A DNA stretch of 64,000 bases, taken from assembly GCA_018432925.1 (NCBI GenBank), contig JAHDSC010000009.1, positions 1 to 64,000 on the forward strand. The letters are read 5' to 3'. Below, piece after piece: positions 36,151 to 44,376 of this stretch; the stretch's first letter is position 1; every line of letters begins with the position of its first letter. The position numbers and the translations under genes were made by a program. Source of the DNA: Desulfobacterales bacterium. Its GTDB lineage: Bacteria > Desulfobacterota > Desulfobacteria > Desulfobacterales > JAHDSC01. The notes beneath the pieces are model-generated. The model saw only the letters and a list, made by a program, of their open reading frames with translations, had not been told where the DNA came from and did no database searches.

Positions 36151-36396
36151 TTTTTTATCTCTTGAATTTTTACGAAATTTCTTCATTTGAAAAACAAACA
36201 CGATCAGAAGAGCTGCGCTGATGAGTATGATCAGGTTGGAAGCGAAAAAAGTCAGGATGAAAGAGTAAGGATTCTGCAGCTGATAACCCGATATCAGAAT
36301 GCAAACCCCGAATATCAGGAAAAAACATGACAGTAAAATCAGAAGCGTCTGTCGAATCCACCACAAAATGCTTCCCAGAGAACCTTTTTCGATCAT
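36142..36396 (-). CDS. Small two-helix membrane protein (84 aa)
   Basis: Two long hydrophobic segments cover about residues 12-36 and 44-68 (FFASNLIILISAALLIVFVF), and a very basic tail follows (MKKFRKNSRDKKNG). By the positive-inside rule the tail should be cytoplasmic. No family is recognised. AAAGGA precedes the ATG at good spacing, a promoter lies about 115 bases upstream and a terminator overlaps its end, so it is probably a single-gene unit. Confidence 0.68.
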   Translation of the reverse strand: MIEKGSLGSILWWIRQTLLILLSCFFLIFGVCILISGYQLQNPYSFILTFFASNLIILISAALLIVFVFQMKKFRKNSRDKKNG

Positions 36397-36513
36397 TTTT
36401 GTGAATCCTTTATCTCATGTTCAAAGATGAGAACCGGAAAGCACCGTTGTGATGGTTTCATTCAAAAAAGGTTTCCTTTAGGGTTTGCCAAAAAATCAAT
36501 TAAACGTTATATC

Positions 36514-36543
36514 ATTTTATTAAATTTCTTTGAAAAACGTCAA
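36514..36543 (-). promoter_or_regulatory. Promoter for the two-helix membrane protein
   Basis: On the minus strand TTGACG (36538-36543), 18 bp, TAAAAT (36514-36519). Just upstream is a perfect hairpin CGGAAGA/TCTTCCG (36546-36563) that may belong to the divergent regulatory region shared with the adenosine kinase gene. Confidence 0.6.
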
Positions 36544-36663
36544 GTCGGAAGATCTCTCTTCCGTCTGTCCGGTACGGGTGATGTGCTCACTTCGGTGTGA
36601 CAATCGTTGCCTGATTACGACAAAAACGACTTATCTTTGATATTTTTTGCAAAGGAGGATCTT

Positions 36664-37146
36664 ATGGATATCAAAACAATAAAAATTGAAAATCCTGACG
36701 CACTGAATCTCGTATTGGGACATTCACATTTTATCAAAACGGTCGAAGATATTTATGAGGCAATGGTCAATTCCGTTCCGTTTGCGAAATTCGGACTGGC
36801 GTTCTGCGAAGCCTCCGATCCATGTCTTGTGCGATACACCGGAACGGATGATGCATTGATCGAATTGGCGAAAAAAAACGCTTACAATCTTTCAGCCGGG
36901 CACACCTTCATCCTTTTCATGAAAGACCTGTTTCCCGTTAATGTCTTAAACGCGATTAAAAATGTTCCCGAGGTATGTCGTATTTTTTGTGCAACTGCAA
37001 ATCCCGTCGAAGTCATTATGGCCCAAACTCAGCAGGGGCGAGGAATACTCGGGGTCGTTGACGGGTTTTCATCAAAGGGAATCGAAACGGAGGAAAATAT
37101 CCAAAGCCGCAGGGAATTACTGCGGAAATTCGGATATAAGCAATAA
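36664..37146 (+). CDS. Adenosine-specific kinase (PF04008-type)
   Basis: The 160-residue protein closely follows the adenosine-specific kinase family first described from archaea (PAE2307-like). Landmarks are GHSHFIKTVEDIYEA, FGLAFCEASDPCLVR, the GHTFIL strand, CATANPVEVI and GRGILGVVDG. Structures of relatives showed nucleotide binding, and the biological role is not settled. An upstream in-frame start at 36607 exists, but AAAGGAGG seven bases before ATG 36664 decides the start. The gene stands alone, with gene-poor DNA behind it. Confidence 0.88.
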   Translation: MDIKTIKIENPDALNLVLGHSHFIKTVEDIYEAMVNSVPFAKFGLAFCEASDPCLVRYTGTDDALIELAKKNAYNLSAGHTFILFMKDLFPVNVLNAIKNVPEVCRIFCATANPVEVIMAQTQQGRGILGVVDGFSSKGIETEENIQSRRELLRKFGYKQ

Positions 37147-38165
37147 TTGTGACGAGGTTGGCCGATCCGGAAAAAATTTGATAGCAGCGCTTTCACGTCT
37201 GTTTACAGCATCACCCGGGGTATCGATTTTTTTGGCAAATGGCGCATGCACGATCCATTGGAGCAAGAATTCACCGAGGTCGGAGACAATAAGCCTTCCT
37301 CCGGAAAACATCACGAATTAAACAAAAGACCTTATTATCACCGCAATGCCGGAGAACCGGTCTATGGGAAAACCAATTAATCCGGCAACCCGACAAGCCG
37401 CTATCGGGGCAAAGGCGGCTTGGACCGCAAATCCCGGGGAAAATCAAAACATGGGGATTATTTCCCTCTATTCGCCCCATTCCCGCTGGTTATATAGATG
37501 ATCCGATAAACCGGGTCTCTGCGAATGCCCCTATTTTTTTCAACTTCCGAATCAAAATCAAATTGTAATCTTCGAAATACCTGTTGGATTCCTGTGGTAA
37601 AAATTATCGCCTTTCTTGAAGTTGAAAAAAATCGAGTCCAATCGTTCCAAGCGTTGCTGAAATTTCAATCCATGGAGGCTCTGCCGCAAATTTCGCTTTC
37701 GGTAGCCGATCCCGGTATTCAACCGCCAAAAATCCTTTATCAACGGAACCGGGTCAGATGCAACAAAACAGGCGTCAATTGAAATTATCTTCGGTTGTTC
37801 GCCGGATAAAAATTAAAAATTCAGCCCATCGATTTTTATTTTTATTCCTCGGCAATCTATCCTTTAGAGCCTTCGAAACGATTGGTCTTAACTCCATCCA
37901 TCGATAACCGTCACAGTGGTTTTTATCCATTTTTCCGCCCGATTTCTAAAGAATCTAAATCGCTGCTATCAGAAAATCAGGGGCCGGCAGAATAAAACCA
38001 AACCGCATTCCGTTCAATCCTTATACAGCCATAAAACTTTTCGAAACGTTATCATCCGGCCGGCATGTGAAAACCTGCGGATGCATGTGCATCCGTCAAA
38101 CACGGTTGGCATGAAAATTGATTTCAAACCAATAAAATTCGTTAGAAAAAAAGGAGTGACTTCGG
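37147..38165. other. Gene-poor region of about 1 kb
   Basis: Several short open frames exist on both strands (for example 37525-37782 + and 37117-37314 -). None has a ribosome site, family motif or protein-like composition that I would defend. No tmRNA, RNase P, SRP or 6S RNA signature was recognised. It could hold degraded coding sequence or an untranslated RNA. The only supported gene in this gap begins at 38166. Confidence 0.5.
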
Positions 38166-38285
38166 TTGACCAGAGAAGAATATAAAGAATGGCTTAAAGA
38201 ACTATTCCGTATCGGTTTGGTTGCCGGAATCAGTATCATCGCCGGTTATTACATCTATAAGTCTCTGTTTATTTTAAGCAATTGA
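38166..38285 (+). CDS. 39-residue single-pass membrane peptide
   Basis: A TTG start at 38166 follows a strong AAGGAG (38151-38156) with 9-nt spacing. The peptide begins MTREEYKEWLKELFR, an amphipathic charged helix, then has a hydrophobic stretch (IGLVAGISIIAGYYIYKSLFIL) and ends SN before TGA. It looks like a small inner-membrane protein with its N-terminus in the cytoplasm. I know of no family. The composition and ribosome site make chance unlikely, though the TTG start and small size lower certainty. Confidence 0.62.
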   Translation: MTREEYKEWLKELFRIGLVAGISIIAGYYIYKSLFILSN

Positions 38286-38486
38286 TGTTACGGAAGGATG
38301 AATTGCATACGGCGGTTCCATCTGACTCCCACAGCCTTCGAAAAATGATTGCAGAGATTTCTCCGATTCATTTTTTAAGGGTATACAGATAAAGTTGGAT
38401 CAATCATCCGGTATTTCCGTCAATTTTACCAATCGATATGCCAAATAATTGACGCCGTCTACCCTCGCCCAATGTTTTTCCAATTG

Positions 38487-38519
38487 AAGAACCCTGCAAC
38501 AAGCTACAGGGATTCTTCG
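38487..38519. other. Strong hairpin after the Lon-related gene
   Basis: GAAGAACCCTG pairs with CAGGGATTCTTC around a 10-nt loop, with a single bulged A. Neither side has a T-tail, so it is more likely an mRNA 3'-end stabiliser or processing site than a simple terminator. The rest of 38286-38605 shows nothing. Confidence 0.4.
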
Positions 38520-38605
38520 ATCATAAGGACTTTTTATCTGATTTTTGATTCGCTCGCTGTTGCGTTTCAAACAGCAAGACCGCCAAATATCGGCTCGCTC
38601 TCTGA

Positions 38606-41029
38606 CTATCTTTTGCCGGTTTCCTCTTCGGTCTTTCCGAACTCCTTTACAATCTTGGCGATTTCCTGAAGTCTTTCGTCTGCTTTTCTAAAAACAGTCC
38701 CTGAAGGGTATGTTCCATCCGCCTGCAACCTGCCGGCCTCTACGCCTGTCAGAATCTCGACCCCTTCTTCTATGCTGAAAATCGGCCATATGTGGAAATG
38801 CCCGGAACGAACGGCATCAACAACCTCTTGTTTGAGCATCAGGTTGCGAATATTCTTTTCAGGAATCAGAACGCCTTGATCACCGGTAAGGCCTTTATGC
38901 TTACAAATATCGAAAAAGCCTTCTATCTTCCGCGTCACCCCTCCGACCGGCTGAATTTCTCCTTTCTGGCTCACGGAACCGGTTACGGCAATCCCCTGCC
39001 GAATCGGGAAGCCGCTCAATGCGCTTAAAATCGCGTATAATTCCGTACTGGAAGCACTATCCCCTTCAACCATCCCGTAGCTCTGTTCAAAACAAAGAGA
39101 CGCAGTAACGGAAATCGGCTTGTTATGCGCGAATCGCTCTCTGAGAAAACTGCTCAGAATCATCACACCCTTGGTATGGATTTTACCACTCAGTTCGGAT
39201 TCCCTCTCAATGGCAACCACCCCTTTTCTTCCTACCGAAACCGTTGCAGTGATACGATTGGGTTTGCCGAACTCATGATCCCCCGTCATCAAAACCGACA
39301 GTCCATTGACCTGGCCCACTTTAGATCCCGTGGTTTCGACCCATAAAATATCTTTCTTGACCAGATCCTTTACGCGTTCCTCAATCAGACTCGCACGATA
39401 TATCCGTTTCTCGATTGCATCATCCACGTGTTTTTTCCGGATGAACGGCGCATTCTCCAAACCCGCGAAATAGTCCGCCTCCTTTAGAAGATCGCATATA
39501 TCTCCAAGCTCCAGGCTCAACTTGTCGCGATCTTCCGTACGTTCCATGCTGTATTCCAGAAATCTTGCAATCCCTGTTCGATCGACGTGCCGAATATTCT
39601 GTTCGCTGCAAAATCGGCTCATCATCCTTACAAATTGATTGATGGCCGTCTCTTCGCGATCCATCCGATCATCCAGGTGGGCTTTCACCTTGAAAAATTT
39701 CTGAAAACGTTCGTCGAAGATGTAAAGAAGTTCGTAGATGTGTGGAGAGCCGGTCAAAACAATCTTGACGTCCAGCGGAATGGGTTTCGGGCGAATGGTA
39801 CGCGTGCTCAACAAACCGAAGAGTTCCGCAGGATCCTCGATCTTGATTTCTTTTTGCCCAAGCGCCAGTTTTAATGCCTCGTAGGAAAGATACCATTTCA
39901 ACAAGTCCAGTGCTTTCATCACCAGGTAACCTCCGTTGGCTTTGTGTAGAGCCCCGGGCTTGATCATGGTAAAATCGGTAAAAAGCGCGCCGAGCCAAGC
40001 CTGTTTTTCGATAGTGCCGAACAGATTCGGATAGGCCGGATTGGATTCGATCACAACCGGAGCGCCTTCGGTTTTCGAATTATCAATCAGCAAATTAACT
40101 TCGTATTTTCGAAACGTACCTCCCTTGGGAGGAGCATGAAATGAACCGGCTCGCTGAGACTCCTCCTGGATTTTCTTGAAGTCATCAATATTTTTAAGAA
40201 TATCCTCCTGGGTGTCCTTGACAAATTTCATGACATCCGGTTCGTCTTGATACTTTTCAAGGCACCTTTCCATGAGGTGTTCAACCGCGAAAAGGGCAAT
40301 TTGATTATCCAGTTTTTTGTGTTTTTCTTTAAACTCCGATTCAGCTTCACGAATCCGCTTGATAGCCTCTTTCATTTTATCCTGAATCTCTTCACTTCTT
40401 TCCCGGAGGTCTTTCTTCTCCTCATCTCCCAGTTTATTTAAATCCTCCTGGCTCATGGGCTGGCCTTCTTTATTCAATGGAATCAGAACCATTCCTAATT
40501 GGGAAAACTGAATAACGAAGCCCTTTTCTTTGGCGACCGGCGCCAACTCCGCTTCAATTTCCGCCTTTATTTTCTGGAAAGCCTGATTGAGCTCTTTCTC
40601 CCGGGCATGGTAATCGTCGCTATCAAAAACCTCCGAAATTTTCGCCTGGAGGGTTTTGATCAAATCTTCCATGTCTTTTTTCAGTTCCTTGCCTAATCCC
40701 GCGCGTAGTTTGAGACAATTCGGTTTATCCGGTTCTTTGAAATTGTAAACATAGCACCAGTCAGGTGGAACCGGCTGCTGCCTTGCCCTTTCTTTCAAAA
40801 AAGTCTTGGCAATATAGGTCAGGCCGGCCTTCGGAGGACCGGCGATAAAAATATTATAACCGTCACCCTTCAATCCGATACCGAACTGTATGGCATCGAC
40901 ACCCCGGTTCTGGCCGACCACACCTTTTTCCAAAGGTTCGAGAGACGCGGTATTTTCGCAGGGAAGGGAGTCAGGATCAACAAAAGGACGCAATTGATTC
41001 ACGGACACTTCGGAAAATTGCTTCGGCAT
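38606..41029 (-). CDS. Lon-related ATP-dependent protease (COG1067 type)
   Basis: The 807-residue protein has a C-terminal Lon protease domain with the Ser-Lys dyad S658 (EGDSASSTE) and K701 (GGVTRKIEGF), spaced 43 residues as in E. coli Lon. The N-terminal part has an AAA-like region whose Walker A reads GPPKAGLTY instead of GxxGxGKT, and a long coiled-coil insertion at about 135-290. It lacks the classical Lon N-domain. This is the YcbZ-like branch, less studied than Lon. ATG 41029 has GGAGG eight bases upstream; an earlier ATG overlaps that site. It follows ridA. Confidence 0.9.
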   Translation of the reverse strand: MPKQFSEVSVNQLRPFVDPDSLPCENTASLEPLEKGVVGQNRGVDAIQFGIGLKGDGYNIFIAGPPKAGLTYIAKTFLKERARQQPVPPDWCYVYNFKEPDKPNCLKLRAGLGKELKKDMEDLIKTLQAKISEVFDSDDYHAREKELNQAFQKIKAEIEAELAPVAKEKGFVIQFSQLGMVLIPLNKEGQPMSQEDLNKLGDEEKKDLRERSEEIQDKMKEAIKRIREAESEFKEKHKKLDNQIALFAVEHLMERCLEKYQDEPDVMKFVKDTQEDILKNIDDFKKIQEESQRAGSFHAPPKGGTFRKYEVNLLIDNSKTEGAPVVIESNPAYPNLFGTIEKQAWLGALFTDFTMIKPGALHKANGGYLVMKALDLLKWYLSYEALKLALGQKEIKIEDPAELFGLLSTRTIRPKPIPLDVKIVLTGSPHIYELLYIFDERFQKFFKVKAHLDDRMDREETAINQFVRMMSRFCSEQNIRHVDRTGIARFLEYSMERTEDRDKLSLELGDICDLLKEADYFAGLENAPFIRKKHVDDAIEKRIYRASLIEERVKDLVKKDILWVETTGSKVGQVNGLSVLMTGDHEFGKPNRITATVSVGRKGVVAIERESELSGKIHTKGVMILSSFLRERFAHNKPISVTASLCFEQSYGMVEGDSASSTELYAILSALSGFPIRQGIAVTGSVSQKGEIQPVGGVTRKIEGFFDICKHKGLTGDQGVLIPEKNIRNLMLKQEVVDAVRSGHFHIWPIFSIEEGVEILTGVEAGRLQADGTYPSGTVFRKADERLQEIAKIVKEFGKTEEETGKR

Positions 41030-41232
41030 GTTATTATCCTCCATCTTTCAACAAAAATTTTGCGGCTCCGATATTGCAATCGCGGAATAAAAGCTCCGTG
41101 CAATCCCACAGAAACCGGAAAAAGGAATCTTCCCCCTTCCCTTTCTCGGGCCGGTTCCTCCGTTTCGCTGAGATCGGTGCGGGAAATACGCTCGGCCTCC
41201 GGCCTGGATGCCGAATTTGATATGACGGGAAA

Positions 41233-41613
41233 CTACTCTGCGAGGGCGATCATCTCGATTTCAACCATCGCACCCAACGGCAGTGCAGCGACCTGAAGCG
41301 CGCTGCGTGCCGGCTGCTGCGAAGGAAAATATTCAGCGTACACTTCGTTGAATCGGCTGAAGTTTCTGATATCATCCAGATATACGGTTGTTTTTACAAC
41401 TTTTGAAAAATCAATCCCCGCTCCTTCCAATACCGCTTTCAAGTTCTCCATAACCTGCCGGGTGTGTTCTTTAATCCCTCCCTCAGTAAATTTTCCGGTA
41501 GCGGGATCAATGGGTAATTGGCCGGATGTAAAAAGGAATCCACCGGCACAAATTGCTTGACTGTAAGGTCCGACCGCTTTCGGTGCGTTTACGGAATGAA
41601 TGACTTTTCTCAT
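41233..41613 (-). CDS. RidA-family enamine/imine deaminase
   Basis: RidA proteins hydrolyse reactive 2-aminoacrylate-type enamines formed by PLP enzymes, as trimers. The 126-residue protein has the family motifs APKAVGPYSQAI, FTSGQLPIDPATG, the KTTVYLDD strand and PARSALQVAALPLGAMVEIE with the substrate-binding arginine. ATG 41613 follows GAGGT; an in-frame TTG upstream is ignored. It lies 200 bases ahead of the Lon-related gene on the same strand. Confidence 0.93.
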   Translation of the reverse strand: MRKVIHSVNAPKAVGPYSQAICAGGFLFTSGQLPIDPATGKFTEGGIKEHTRQVMENLKAVLEGAGIDFSKVVKTTVYLDDIRNFSRFNEVYAEYFPSQQPARSALQVAALPLGAMVEIEMIALAE

Positions 41614-42048
41614 GGCATACCTCAAAAATCATAGAAATATTTTCAAAACCTTCCATCGGGTTTGCATTCCAGGCGGGGCGAAGCGCTTAAAAACAGGAAT
41701 ACATCCCGTTTTTTGAGAATGGAACCTCGCTCCAAAACCAAAATTGAACCTGCGGGGGAAAGGCTTTAAAATCGGCCAGATGCAGGCATCTCAATACGTT
41801 GGATTCACAAAAAAACAAGCACGTTCGCAAAAAAAAATGAAAAATGTTTCGGCAAGGATGATAAAGACCATGGAATCCTTTGACACATTTTAAAATTTTT
41901 ATAAAGAGTAAATTATACATTGTTCTTTCGTTACGAAGCCTTAACCATGAGTTTGGGCTGGGATCCTTGGATAATTCATCTGTTCTTCCGATCCAATCAC
42001 TCTCCGACCGCCGAATTATACAGCGCAAAAAACCAGAAGGAGAAATGG
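41614..42048. other. Divergent spacer between ridA and the CheR-like gene
   Basis: No gene is supported here. A TTGACA at 41880-41885 followed by AT-rich DNA (TATAAA 14 bp later, TATACA further on) is a weak plus-strand promoter candidate. A frame open from 41920 runs into the CheR-like gene, but a better start lies at 42049. Confidence 0.4.
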
Positions 42049-42867
42049 ATGAAAGATGACGAATGCGTCCGGTTCATGCAGTGGGCCCTGCCACACCTGC
42101 GAATGCAGTGGCGGGGCTTTCGAAAAGTGCGCAGGCAGGTCTGCAGACGCGTCGGTCGACGCCTACGTCGGCTGCAATTACCTGATGTGAATGCCTATAA
42201 AGATTATTTGCGGACCTATTCATCCGAATGGAATGTCCTGGATAATTACTGTCGTATTTCTATTTCCCGGTTCTTACGCGATAAAGGGGTGTTTGAATGC
42301 CTTGGCAGCAATATTCTTTCAGCATTTGCTCGAATGGCATCCACCAGCGAAGACAATACGATTCGATGCTGGAGCGCGGGATGTGCATCCGGCGAGGAAG
42401 CGTACACCCTTGCGCTGATCTGGCACTTCCTCCTCATGCAGGATTATCCAGGAGTCGATATCCGCGTTACGGGAACGGAAGTGGATCAAAATTTGCTTGA
42501 GCGGGCTGAAAAAGCTTGTTATTCTTTAAGCAGCATCCAGGAATTGCCCGGTCGATGGGTTGCCCGTGCATTCGATTTGGCAGGCACACAGTATTGCCTT
42601 CATGCAAATTTCCGGGAAAAGGTCGAGTTCACTCGACAGGATATCCGGCACGAGGCCCCTGAGGGTCTTTTCCATATGATTCTGTGCCGCAATATGGCCT
42701 TTACTTATTTTGATGCCGACCTTCAACAGGAGATATTGGAGCGGATTCATGATCGGCTTCTTCCGGAAGGGGCGCTTGTTATCGGCATGCATGAAACGAT
42801 TCCCGGCAAGGCTCCGGACTTTGTTCCATGGTTTCCGAACATGAAGATATATCGCAAAAAAAGGTAA
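42049..42867 (+). CDS. CheR-like SAM-dependent methyltransferase
   Basis: The 272-residue protein has the CheR methyltransferase fold, with the SAM-binding motif CWSAGCASGEEAYTLAL at 107-123 and a DMI-like LCRNMAFTYF region. The N-terminus (WRGFRKVRRQVCRRVGRRLRRL) is very basic, as in a non-chemotaxis branch of CheR-like proteins. No chemotaxis gene is nearby, so its substrate is unknown; receptor methylation is doubtful. ATG 42049 has AAGGAG six bases upstream. A phosphoribosyltransferase gene follows after 11 bases, suggesting an operon. Confidence 0.83.
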   Translation: MKDDECVRFMQWALPHLRMQWRGFRKVRRQVCRRVGRRLRRLQLPDVNAYKDYLRTYSSEWNVLDNYCRISISRFLRDKGVFECLGSNILSAFARMASTSEDNTIRCWSAGCASGEEAYTLALIWHFLLMQDYPGVDIRVTGTEVDQNLLERAEKACYSLSSIQELPGRWVARAFDLAGTQYCLHANFREKVEFTRQDIRHEAPEGLFHMILCRNMAFTYFDADLQQEILERIHDRLLPEGALVIGMHETIPGKAPDFVPWFPNMKIYRKKR

Positions 42868-42878
42868 GGTTTGACCGG

Positions 42879-43475
42879 ATGAATAAAATTTTCAGGTGCG
42901 AGCTGATCTCCTGGAAACAAACCTACCAACTGTCACGTCGGCTTGCATGGATGATCAGAAAAGCGGGTTTTCAACCCGATGTGATTGTCGCCATTGCGCG
43001 CGGTGGATACGTACCCGCAAGAATTTTGTGCGATTTCATGAACGTCGGGAATCTGATCAGTATTCGGATTAAACACTACGCAAGCGTCCGGAAATTGCAA
43101 TGCAGTCTTTGCTTGCCGCTTTGCGTGGATGTAAAAGGATTGAAGGTTCTCTTGGTCGATGACGTCGGCGATACGGGAGATACCCTTGCCCTGGCTTTGG
43201 AGCACATCAAAAGTTTCAATCCGGCGCAGGTAATTACCGCCATTCTTCATCACAAAAAGCTTTCTAAGATCGAACCGGACTTTTATGCCAGAAAAATCGT
43301 CAAATGGCGATGGATTATCTATCCCTGGGCGGTCATTGAGGATATCGCAGGAATGATTCGGGATATGAAAAATCCTCCAACGTCCCTTGAAGAGGCGGCT
43401 CGAAGACTTGAAAACGAAAATATGATCAAGGTTCCGAAACAGGTCATAGAAGATGTCCTGGCGTTATGGAGATAA
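42879..43475 (+). CDS. Phosphoribosyltransferase-family protein
   Basis: The 198-residue protein carries the PRPP-binding motif VLLVDDVGDTGDTL (90-103) and an IARGGYVPARIL loop, as in type I phosphoribosyltransferases of the xanthine/hypoxanthine group. It is longer than the core fold at the C-terminus (SLEEAARRLENEN). The base it uses cannot be told from sequence. An in-frame start at 42828 would overlap the CheR-like gene; ATG 42879 after AAGGT is preferred. Confidence 0.84.
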   Translation: MNKIFRCELISWKQTYQLSRRLAWMIRKAGFQPDVIVAIARGGYVPARILCDFMNVGNLISIRIKHYASVRKLQCSLCLPLCVDVKGLKVLLVDDVGDTGDTLALALEHIKSFNPAQVITAILHHKKLSKIEPDFYARKIVKWRWIIYPWAVIEDIAGMIRDMKNPPTSLEEAARRLENENMIKVPKQVIEDVLALWR

Positions 43476-43554
43476 TCCTGAAAACGCCACACATCGGCCT
43501 CCGACCTGTTTCGAAGTGTATTCAGACAGCCGAAATTCCCTCGATGCCGCAAGA

Positions 43555-44004
43555 TTACTCCCTAGCCTCTTTTTCCCGGTTTTGTTCGCGGATTGCCACC
43601 TTGGCAAGCGAGGTCAATTCCTCGGAGAACAGTTCAAGCAGATCATCCACCGTCAGAATGCCTTCCAGCCCTCCTTGTTCATTAACAACCGGCATGCGTC
43701 GGATTCCCCTCACCCGCATGCATTCCAAGGTGCTCCAGATACCATCCTGCTCTCTCGCCGTAAACAAATCATAGCTCATTACATCCGCTACCGTTACCGA
43801 GTCAAGCGCCACTTCTTTGGCAATGAGCTCCACCACGATATCCCGGTCGGTAATGATACCGATGGGAACCGGTTGTACCCCGCTGGAATCAACCACGATA
43901 ACATCACCTACATGGTGATCCCGCATCAGCTTTGCCACCTCAAAAATACTGCTGTCTTTGGAAGTGACAACGACTTGTCGGTTACAAATTTGGCCTACTG
44001 ACAT
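43555..44004 (-). CDS. CBS-domain pair protein
   Basis: The 149-residue protein consists of two CBS domains (about 5-65 and 72-135), with the typical IGIITDRDIV and GILTVDDLLELF ends. CBS pairs bind adenine nucleotides and sense energy or SAM levels. No enzyme domain is attached, so it probably regulates a partner protein. GAGGG precedes the ATG. It converges with the phosphoribosyltransferase gene, which may be coincidence. Confidence 0.9.
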   Translation of the reverse strand: MSVGQICNRQVVVTSKDSSIFEVAKLMRDHHVGDVIVVDSSGVQPVPIGIITDRDIVVELIAKEVALDSVTVADVMSYDLFTAREQDGIWSTLECMRVRGIRRMPVVNEQGGLEGILTVDDLLELFSEELTSLAKVAIREQNREKEARE

Positions 44005-44376
44005 AAAACACCCTCGATGATCGGCAGTTCGTTATCGGTTAATTATCCCTGGTTATTGATTGTCGCTGTACCCTGTGATTCTGTGAAGGGTTCGAGATGA
44101 AACGTCAAAAAAGTACAAAGTGGAATGCAAAATACTGAAAAATATTACATCCGTCTATCCCTGCAACCCGCATACTTGTCGAAAGACGCGGGCTGTCCAA
44201 GGATGCGGTGCGACTCGGAAGCCGGATTTTTAAGAAGGTGCAGGATATGATTTTTTTAACAAATGGCAAGCAACAAACGGCGATTCATGAAAAGTCGATG
44301 AGCAAAAAGCTCTGTGTCAGTATTATAGGAGCGATCCATCGTTAACGTCCGGGCCGTTGAAGCAAACGCTTTCGGA
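44005..44376. other. Spacer between alaS and the CBS gene
   Basis: No gene is supported. On the minus strand there is a TATAAT (about 44321) without a good -35 partner, and a short GAGC/GCTC hairpin near 44300. Either could relate to the CBS gene promoter or the end of alaS. Confidence 0.3.

Noticed and set aside
37117-37314. 65-codon minus frame overlapping the adenosine kinase end
   Set aside because: No ribosome site and it overlaps a well-supported gene on the other strand.
37525-37782. 85-codon plus frame in the gene-poor region
   Set aside because: No ribosome site, no motif and atypical composition.
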